DNA of 17,435 nt from Thoreauomyces humboldtii (Eukaryota > Chytridiomycota > Chytridiomycetes > Spizellomycetales > Powellomycetaceae): contig JADGJA010000473.1 in NCBI GenBank assembly GCA_027596035.1, positions 1 to 17,435 on the forward strand. Direction: 5' to 3'. The notes under the pieces are model-generated. The model was not told the origin of the DNA and searched no databases. It worked only from the letters and a program-made list of their open reading frames with translations. This document shows, in pieces, positions 1 to 7,466 of this stretch. Positions within the stretch are counted from its first letter, which is position 1. Each line of letters starts with the position of its first letter. The position numbers were made by a program, and so were the translations under genes.

Positions 1-836
1 ATTCTCTCTCGCTGCGTCGAGAGAGAGGGAGGGGACTGTTGGTTTCCCACCGCGTCGACCGACTGACTTGTGTGTGCACATTTCCTCTTCTAGTCTCTAC
101 CGTACCGTGTTATCCCTGACGCTAGTCTGCACCTGGACCATGTGAGCTCATCCTTCGAAGAGATACGGGATCGCGATGCTCTGTTCTGACTCTCTCGTCT
201 TGGGCGTCGTTCTAGGTGGGCCGTCACGTATCTAGCTCAAATGCACCCGCTTATCGTTCCCGAGCGGAGCTTTGGGCACACGAGCGGAAGCGATCTATGA
301 GGAGGGACGTCCTGGCGGCAAAAGGAAGAGGAAGACGACTCGCGCGTGACGCGCGGCCGCGGTGCGTCGACTGGTGGAAGGGGAGCGAAGAAGGCACGCG
401 TTTCATTGTGGGAATCCGGAGAATAGAAGCATCGGGGAATCCTATCTCTGCAGTCGAGTGAAACCTTCCTGGATGAGCGAGAGACAGACGGTTTGTTGAG
501 AAAACATCCTCAAGACGTCTGAAAGGCTGTAGAATGGGGAGCCTCAGTATGTTGGCGGGGTGCTTCCACGCCTGGCCTGGCAGGGGAGAAACTTGGTTGC
601 GCATGCCATTGTTGGCGGTGGCGGTAGAACGCGTCGGAGGTCCTTGCGGACCGATGCTTCCTTCCAGACGCATCTGCAGGGGCGATCGTAAGAGAAGGCG
701 AGGCTAGCTGGAACCGCGTTTGTAGGGATACCGCTGATGATGCTGGATGATCAGTAATATATTCGAACGCAGGGACTGTCTGTAAGGGAAAAACAAGAAA
801 ACTAAGGTCTGTGTGGGCTAAAGCTCGGACATCTAA
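1..836. other. 5' flank without a supported gene
   Basis: I see no gene I can defend here. Short open frames exist on both strands (216-461 plus, 251-673 minus, and a 57-codon frame from about 534 plus), but they overlap each other, are arginine- and serine-rich as random GC-rich frames tend to be, and show no recognisable motif or splice chain. The first 40 bases contain a CT/GA-rich inverted segment. The right end, 700-836, is presumably the 3' UTR and terminator of the minus-strand hydrolase gene ending at 837. No tRNA-like A/B boxes were noticed. The left part could be the leader of a gene outside the window. Confidence 0.5.
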
Positions 837-2688
837 CTAAACTGGGGGAGGGATCTCATCTACGACAACATCACCAACGTAACGCTTAACCGTACGACCC
901 TTCTTCTTATCAACGCCTTCCACAAACGCCTGGATAAGACGCCACGATCGCTTGTCGCCGAGGGATTGCACTGATTACAGGAAAGACAAACGCAAAAGAG
1001 ACATTATTAGCAATGGGCTGAAATCCGCCGGAACCAGCAAAAAGTATCATGGTATGGGTTAACTCACACTTGACGGCGTTCATAGCGTACGAGAACGCGA
1101 GGTTCTCCTCTCGGTTCCACCAGATCATGCTTCCACCAGCACCTGCCCATCCGACCCACTTTTCGCCCCAAATAAGGTGTTCGACCTCACCCCAACCGCC
1201 CGTCAGGAAGGGAATGACGCGGTCGAGGACAACGTCGTGGAGCTTGGGTAGAGGTGTGAGAGCTGTCTCGAGGGTCTGGAGAGGAATGATAACCTTCTTG
1301 GTGACGGGATCCACACCGCTGTTGGCCATGACGGCTGCGAGGCGCGAGAGCTTGAAACATCAAAAAGGTTAGACTCAAGAAAGGGCAACAGAAAAGCTGA
1401 GAAGAGACAGTCCTACCGATTTGGCGTTGGTAATGCCACCGAACGAAGGAGACTCCCCGCTCCAGATCTCCTTCTTGTTGTAACCACGTGGCCACATCTG
1501 ATACCTTTACAGACAAAAGCAATCGCGCTTTTAGATGCATTTTCAACCAGATAACGCTGTCCTAGGCGCGACCGTACCAAGGAAACTTGGGACCACTGCC
1601 AATAAGCGACTTATGACTGTATGAGCTCGTCTTCAGAACCGCGTCCATCATGGTAGGCGGCACGGGTTCCTTCTGCCACGACCGCGGGGAAAAAATAGCC
1701 CAGATCATGTGCAGAGTCGGGTAAGGGACCAGAAGCGAGACTTTGGAGTGAAGAGACTCGTCGAGACCCAAGTGATAGTCGATGCCCAACGGGCCCGCAA
1801 TTTCATCTTCGATGTAAGCGCCGAGGGTGCGCTTCTTCGGGTCACTCCTTCGCACGACCTCGTTGATGTACCACCCGCGGGTAACAGCGTGATATCCCGC
1901 CGTGGTACGTCCGCCAAAGTTGTGCGGCTGAGCAGCGAGACTCTCCGCCAGTGCATCCAAGTCCAGGATATCCTCGGGAGAAGGCGCCCTGGAGGGATCG
2001 AGATACGATAGACCGCTTCGGTGACCCATCAGATCGGACAGCGTGACGTTCTCCTTGTTGCCCTGAGCAAACTCTGGCCAGTACGTAGAAATCTTGTCCG
2101 TGTAAGCGATATGCCCCTGGGACACCAGGTGGGCAACTGCGATGCTGGCCTGGCGGGCAAAATCGGAGACAGGTCAAGCGTCGTTTCGGTCGCCTTCTTG
2201 GACGTGATGGCTTACCACCGCCTTTCCACTGGAGAACACGAGCTGGAGCACATCCTCAGTGTATGGGCTGGATTGGTTCAGGGTGGTGTCGAAGAAGCCA
2301 CCGGTAAGTTCAACGACGGGTTTTCCATCCACTGCAGTTTTCGAAACATCAGAACAGAACAAAGGGAGATGAACGGGTTCGAGAGAGTATCCAGTCCAAA
2401 CTCACTCCACGCGTAGAAGCTGGCCCCGACTTCTTCGCCCTCCTCAAAGTTGCGCTGGAACTCGGTCCGGACGGCCTCGAAGCCTTCTGCGACATGTCCG
2501 CTGATTGGATAGTTGGGGCATCCGAGCGAGAGGGTTGCGCAAGGGACTGGATGATAGGGACCGTGGTTCAGGCGTATCCAGGTGAAGTAACCGGCGATGC
2601 TGAGGAGACCGACGACAGTTGGGACGAACAGAGAGGAGGAAAGCGAAGACTTTGCCTTGACGGCCTTTGCCTGTACAGGAGCACCCAT
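837..2688 (-). CDS. Membrane-anchored beta-lactamase-fold serine hydrolase (LACTB/EstB-like)
   Basis: Predicted serine hydrolase of the class C beta-lactamase/transpeptidase-like family (Pfam Beta-lactamase), most like eukaryotic LACTB/LACT and EstB-type esterases. Exons from the 5' end: 2688-2406, 2331-2216, 2149-1578, 1504-1417, 1350-1068, 970-837; introns are 66-97 nt and all phases close, giving 491 aa. A hydrophobic segment at residues 19-38 (SLFVPTVVGLLSIAGYF) suggests an N-terminal membrane anchor. The nucleophile motif SxxK is SSGK (about 128-131), the second motif is YHAVTRGW (from about 219), and the third-motif region is GWAGAGGS (about 420-427). These are the expected three landmarks in order. 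The start is uncertain: an in-frame ATG at 2880 would add 64 low-complexity residues. I prefer 2688 because it has a good context (G at -3 and +4) and leaves room for a promoter shared with the rhomboid gene. Mitochondrial location is inferred by analogy with LACTB; the substrate is unknown. Confidence 0.85.
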
Positions 2689-2878
2689 TGCTGTTTGGCG
2701 GTTTACCGGTACAGGTTGCTGGAGGGGGAGTCGAGCAGCCTGCTGGGCCTTTTGAGAGCCTGGCGGGTTGTCGTCATGTTCCCGCTTCCGTTCTACCTTT
2801 TGAAGTCTGCACCGCACTCCTGACGACTCCTCGGCAATCGGCATCACTTGCGTTCCGCTTTCCGGTACCTTTTCGTCC
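2689..2878. promoter_or_regulatory. Shared divergent promoter, hydrolase / rhomboid
   Basis: About 190 bp separate the preferred start of the minus-strand hydrolase (2688) from the first usable ATG of the plus-strand rhomboid (2879). Both promoters and both 5' UTRs must fit here or overlap the coding ends. No convincing TATA box is visible. The segment is also open in the hydrolase frame back to an ATG at 2880, so part of it may be coded. Calling it a bidirectional promoter is an inference from gene geometry only. Confidence 0.45.
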
Positions 2879-4138
2879 ATGTCCACTCTCGGCTGCTCGT
2901 CCGTCTGGCGAAGCGTTCGGTGCTCGGCTCAACCATGGCACGCTCCCAGCCTATCCTTCCTTCAGCACTGCTCCGCCGCAGCTCTCCTCCTTCCCGCCCG
3001 CCAACTCCGAAGCGTTCCAGTCACACCACGGAAAACACTCAACCGTCAACCCATCGGGCGGATCGACCTGCGGCCACAACAACCTTACGACCATCTCAAC
3101 CCTTCCGTCAAGGATCTCCCACCACCGCAATACAACTCTTCTGACCCAAAGCCGTTCACGGAACAGCCAGAATGGAGATCATATAACAAACCTCGGATCC
3201 TCCGACCGGTTCTCTTCTCGGCCGCAGTCGTCGGAATAGCATTCGGAGTGGGCAGCTACATGCGGGCTCAGGATCGCTGGGACACGGCCGAGAAGCGGAA
3301 CCAACGTGGATATCTAGGACCTATCACCGACCTGTTCCGTCCTCAACCCCGACACTATGGCGATCCCATCCCTGCCGATCCCATATCGAGGATATCGGGC
3401 ATGCTGAAGGACTGGTACGCCCACACGGGTCCCGCTCAACGCGCAGTATACGCCATCATCGGCGTCAACGCTGCCGTGTTCCTGTGCTGGAGACCCTTGC
3501 CGTGGAGGGGATTCATGATGCGGCATTTCGCGCATCATCCGATGTCCGGAAGGTCTTACACGCTTTTGACAAGTGCTTTCAGTCACGAGGGACTGTTGCA
3601 TCTGGGTTTCAACATGTATGCGTTGGTCGGTTTTGCGCCGTTGCTGCAGGATCGCGCCTTGGGCAGCACGGAGCAGTTTGTGGCATTCTACATGGCTGCG
3701 GCGGTCCTGGCGAGTCTGGGAAGCCACCTCGTGTCAGTCCTCTGGCTTAACAGGCTGAGAGCTCCGAGACCGAGCCTGGGAGCTAGTGGAGCCATTTGGG
3801 CGGTTCTAGCAGGGTGAGCTGATAAGTTATCGCCTGATTCGGGCTCATTCGCATCTTCTGATCATCCGACAACCTCTTGCAGATGCGCCACAATATTCCC
3901 ACATCTTCCCGTCGGCATCGTGTTCCTTCCCGGCATCTCGTTTACGATGGGCGATCTGGTTCCTGTTATGGTCGGACTCGACATATTAGGGCTGGTTCGT
4001 GGATGGGCCATGTTCGATCACGCCGCCCACCTTGCTGGCGCCGCTGTCGGATATCTTTACATGACATATGGGAGGGTATACTGGAACGAGCTCCAAGCAG
4101 CATGGGATCAGGCGAAGCTAGAGTCTAGGCGACAGTAG
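2879..4138 (+). CDS. PCP1: Mitochondrial rhomboid intramembrane serine protease (Pcp1/PARL type)
   Basis: Rhomboid protease of the mitochondrial inner membrane, the family that cleaves single-pass membrane proteins within the bilayer (yeast Pcp1 processes Mgm1 and Ccp1). Exons 2879-3813 and 3883-4138, with a 69-nt intron (gtgagc...ttgcag), give 396 aa. An arginine-rich N-terminus looks like a mitochondrial presequence. An extra first membrane helix lies at about 110-127 (VLFSAAVVGIAFGVGSYM), the 1+6 topology typical of PARL/Pcp1. The core shows HEGLLHLGFNMYAL (H236, H241, N245), the catalytic serine in GASGAIW (S303), and the catalytic histidine in DHAAHLAGAAVG (H361). The start is uncertain: the ATG at 2879 has a poor context (T at -3), whereas an ATG at 2935 has an excellent one (aaccATGg) but lies in another frame, and I could not find an intron that joins it. 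The gene is head-to-head with the hydrolase and converges on the next gene with 85 bp between stops. Confidence 0.92.
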
Positions 4139-4223
4139 AAGAAGCTCCATGGCCACGATCTCCATAGACAATTACGGTGGCATATCTGCACCATCCTTTT
4201 TTTGGTTCGGTTCATTCATAATC

Positions 4224-5322
4224 TCATTTAGACCCGACTCCGAGAACCTCTTTGACAGCCGCCACTGCCCTAGCACCCAACGAAGCCTTCTCCCTTCCCT
4301 CCGCGTCGACCGTGATATCAACGTGATCCTCCTCCTCATCCCCAACCGACCTCGGGACCAACGACTGCTTGCGATTGTCGTCAGAAGCCGGTGCTGCTCC
4401 ACTCGAACCATACGTGTAATGAGCGTCCGGAGCAGTGGAGATGGCAGTTCCATCGCTAGGTCTTCGGTTGGAGGATGGGTTGACGTTGACGTTGACGTTG
4501 ACGGAATTGCTGATGCTGCTGTTGTGATCGAAGAGACTATCCTGCGAGGCTGTCCGTTGGGCGACGGCAGCCACAACGGCCTGTTCGACCGCTTGCTTCT
4601 GAGTCGCGGCTTCAAACGCTGGTGGGCTGGTGGTCAAGCGGGTTCTGAAAAACGAGAGGGTGGGAGTCAGAAAGCAGTGAGGTTTTCGGTCGCGCATGTA
4701 CCATCTCGTTTACCGTTCGGCTTCCATGAGCGAGTCAGCGACGGACTGAGTCTGTTTTCGCACCGCTTCGGATAGCACGGCTGACTTTGTTGCTTCAAGG
4801 ATACGTCGGGCCTGCTCTTCCGATTCGAGCTAGCGTGGAGTCGTTCACGTAAGTCCATTTGAGGAATGGGGAAAGGAACCCATATCGCGACTTGTCGCAC
4901 CTTGTTGGCCTTTGATATCCCCGCGTTCCTGAGCATCTGCTCCTGAGTGTGAGCCAGATCCTCCTCAGCGATTCTTCTCGACCGTTCTTCTTCCATCGCA
5001 CGATCGGCTTCCTTTGCCGCGACCTTGCGGATTATGTCTGTCTGGAAAAGAAGCACCCGCTGTCAGGTGCCAGGTTTCGAAATGACGGGTAGATGTTGTT
5101 GAACCCACTTGCGCCTCCGATACGAGGAGCTCGGTAGCAGCCTTCTTTTGCTCATCTGATGCGAGACGGGTGACAAGACGTTGGTTTTCCTGCAGAGGAA
5201 CCGTAAGATCAAGGTCGCAAAAGAAGGGTTTTGCAGGAAACGGGGAAGTAGTCTTGACTTACGGCACGGTCCTGCCGCTCTGATTCAGGCTCGTCCTCGA
5301 GATGAAGATGAAGGTTTGACAT
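4224..5322 (-). CDS. Predicted coiled-coil protein of unknown function
   Basis: I do not recognise this protein. The splice chain is consistent: exons 5322-5263, 5189-5109, 5041-4901, 4829-4714 and 4644-4224, introns 67-73 nt, phases closing to 272 aa. It starts MSNLHLHLEDEPESERQDRA. Residues about 20-135 are charged and heptad-like, rich in E, K, R, A and Q (for example KEADRAMEEERSRRIAEEDL), which predicts a coiled coil. The second half is low complexity: an N/V dipeptide run at about 181-188, Ser/Pro-rich stretches, an acidic patch (GDEEEDH), and an amphipathic C-terminus ending EVLGVGSK. No signal peptide or membrane segment is seen. It is divergently transcribed from the BBOF1-like gene with 241 bp between starts, so a shared role at the basal body or cytoskeleton is possible but is inferred from position only. 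Existence as a gene is well supported; function is not. Confidence 0.78.
4480..4503. repeat. Hexanucleotide microsatellite (TTGACG)x4 inside a coding exon
   Basis: Four perfect copies of a six-base unit lie within the last exon of the coiled-coil gene on the minus strand, coding an alternating Asn-Val run. Because the unit is a multiple of three, changes in copy number would preserve the frame. Confidence 0.9.
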
Positions 5323-5563
5323 GCTATCTATGTCTTTTTTCCTCAGATTCTGTAGGAAAGGCTCTTTGAAGCGATGTATATGCGATCCGTTTCTGCGGAA
5401 ACGTCTGCACCTTTAGCGTTTTGCAAGCAGCTTGCGAGGCTTGCGACCGGGCGGAAGGACCGCTGACATAAGCCTTTCGACAGTAGACCTTTGGCGACTT
5501 CTGTGACTTCTGTGGAGGAAATCGTAGACCTTCGGCGAGCACTGGCAATAGACCTCGGCAAAG
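5323..5563. promoter_or_regulatory. Divergent spacer between two coiled-coil genes, with short direct repeats
   Basis: This 241-bp spacer separates the starts of the minus-strand coiled-coil gene and the plus-strand BBOF1-like gene, so it should hold both promoters. It carries several short repeats: GTAGACCTTTGGCGA at 5483-5497, GTAGACCTTCGGCGA at 5524-5538 and a shorter relative ATAGACCTCGGCA near 5548-5560; a perfect 9-bp tandem GACTTCTGT at 5496-5513; and GCTTGCGA twice at 5430-5446, with a near inverted copy TTGCAAGC at 5421-5428. I could not see a convincing RFX X-box by eye. Regulatory meaning is inferred. Confidence 0.45.
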
Positions 5564-7282
5564 ATGATGTCTGCAGCTGGCTCTCAGTCGGCCCTCAGCG
5601 CCGCGATAGATCCAGCACTATCATTGCTACCACCAGAAGATGTGTCATTATCCCTCCCCGCCACCCCATCCACTCCGGTCCCCCCAGGCACCACCGTCAA
5701 GAGTGCTGCCAAAAAGAAGGTGGCGGTAGGAACCCAAGTCGCAAAGCAGATCATCAAGGGTAGCAAGAAAGGTGCTGCACAGGGTGACTTTCGTCTGGAC
5801 GATCTCGACGAGTCTGTCTTGCAGGCTAGGTTCGTTCAAGGTATCCTCATGCATGTTACCGTTCATGTTTCTGACCGGTGCTGTTGCCGATGTCGACAGA
5901 TTGAACACGTTGGAAGCAGAGCTGGCGGAATACAAGGCGAAATGTGACCGACAGTAAGCCAGAGAACCCATCGCCCGATTCGATCTGCCGCACTCTTATC
6001 TTGTCTCCCGGAGACTTGTAGCAAAGCGGAAAACGAGTGGTACCGCACCGAGATCGAATCTTGTCAGCGGGATACGGTACGAGCGACCGCGATTCGCCTT
6101 GTTCTTACCGTAAACTTACTCGCCAGATGCGTGTGTCAGGCGGAGTACATCTTGTATCTAGAATCTAAAAAATCGGAAAAGCAGTCGGCTATCGACTCGT
6201 TGATCGATGGGAGCAAAAAGGATTTTGACGCCTACCTCGAGAAGAAGAAGGCGAAAGAGCTGAGGAATCAGGCCAAGATCGAGGGTAGGATGAGACCAGA
6301 GACCATTGTTTCCCGAACGGCTCGAGCATACCACTCAATATCCTGTCCATTCGGCAGCGCTTCGGGCCCAGCTTGCAGAGATGGAGGAAAAGATCGAACA
6401 GAAACAGGAAGAGGTCAACGGTCTTTCGGACGTGATGGTGCGCATGGCTCATCTATCTCCTGCCCTATTTCTCTTGGACCATGTCTGACGAATAGTGGTG
6501 TTGCCAACACTACAGGCCCATAGAGCCCGTCACGAGGCCGACATTGAACGTTTACAGCGTGAGATGCAAGACGCTGAACGTGTGCACCGGAGCGAAATCC
6601 AGGAGCTGGAGAGAACATTACTGGAGGAACGCATCAAAGTTCAAAAGGAGACGGATGTCAAGATCAAAGAGATGGAGAGCGCCGCTCACGAAGTATCACC
6701 TTCTCGGAAAAGAGAACGTAACCGCTCATCATCTTTCCCCTCACACCGACTATTTCTTCATCGCAACAACAGAAAGCGCACGGATATCTGACGAGCCATA
6801 TCGCCACCATTGACGCCGAGAACGAGAAACTCTCCCATCATCTCCGTCACCTGATCGTCAAGACGCAACAACTCCTCACCCAAAAATCCGCCCTCGAGGT
6901 CGAGAACTCGCAGATGGCCCGCGACGCCACGGTTCGACAGGACATCGTCCAACTCCGTCTCGATCGGATCGCGGAAGCCGAGCGACGTCGATCGAAGGAT
7001 CACGAAGAGAAGCGAAAGAAGGGTCGAGAGGTGCGGAGGAAAGCCATGGAAGCCGTGGCCGCAAGGTGGAGCAACGCTAGCGATCCGGGGTTGGTCGAGA
7101 AGCCCAAGGGCAGGAGACAGTCCACTCAGACTGAGGTCAAGTTGGTTGGACCGCAGAAACCGGGAATCGCAGAGGTCGTGTTCAGCACTTCGGCGTTGGG
7201 AGAGGACGGAACGATGGCCTCGTTAACAATCGAGGACGGAGATCTCGATTGGTCTTCCGAGGAGGACGATGAATATTTGTGA
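5564..7282 (+). CDS. BBOF1: Coiled-coil basal-body protein, BBOF1/DUF4515-like
   Basis: Coiled-coil protein resembling basal body-orientation factor 1 (CCDC176; DUF4515 family), which in animals decorates the ciliary axoneme and basal body. Exons: 5564-5829, 5900-5953, 6022-6076, 6140-6284, 6358-6437, 6516-6692, 6773-7282; introns 63-80 nt; total 428 aa. Residues 1-88 are low complexity (Ser/Pro/Ala then Lys-rich). From about 89 to 340 it is almost continuous coiled coil. The family-like pattern includes RDTAEYILYLESKK near 122-135, a LEERIKVQKE segment, and an ENEKLSHHLRHLI segment in the last exon. The C-terminus is acidic (DWSSEEDDEYL). There is no membrane or signal segment. The acceptor of exon 4 is the second of two nearby AGs (6139), because only it keeps frame. 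The symbol is by resemblance recalled from the family, not from a search. The gene is divergent to the unknown coiled-coil gene and ends 184 bp from the predicted kinesin stop. Confidence 0.7.
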
Positions 7283-7466
7283 CGAATACTGTACATGTGT
7301 CAGGACGGGATGAAAATGAGTGCTGTTAAATGTAGCTATGGAAGTTTCAGGGCTACCCGCGTTTGGGAAGAGCTCTTGCTACACTGGAGTAACGCTTTCC
7401 GCCAGCGCGAAGCTCAATCTCATCCGTTGCGAAGGCCTTTTTTCCGCGTAGTTTCCTTCAAATGTT

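Noticed and set aside
1..40. CT/GA-rich inverted segment at the left edge as a possible terminal repeat
   Set aside because: It is short and low complexity, with no matching copy at the right end.
216..673. Overlapping frames 216-461 (plus) and 251-673 (minus)
   Set aside because: Both are low-complexity Arg/Ser-rich frames that shadow each other; no family resemblance and no splice partners.
2494..2823. Plus-strand frame opposite the hydrolase N-terminus
   Set aside because: It is antisense to the exon with the membrane helix and carries no recognisable motif.
4149..4775. 208-codon open frame on the plus strand
   Set aside because: It lies antisense to the last two exons of the coiled-coil gene; its VDVDVD run is only the microsatellite read in another frame.
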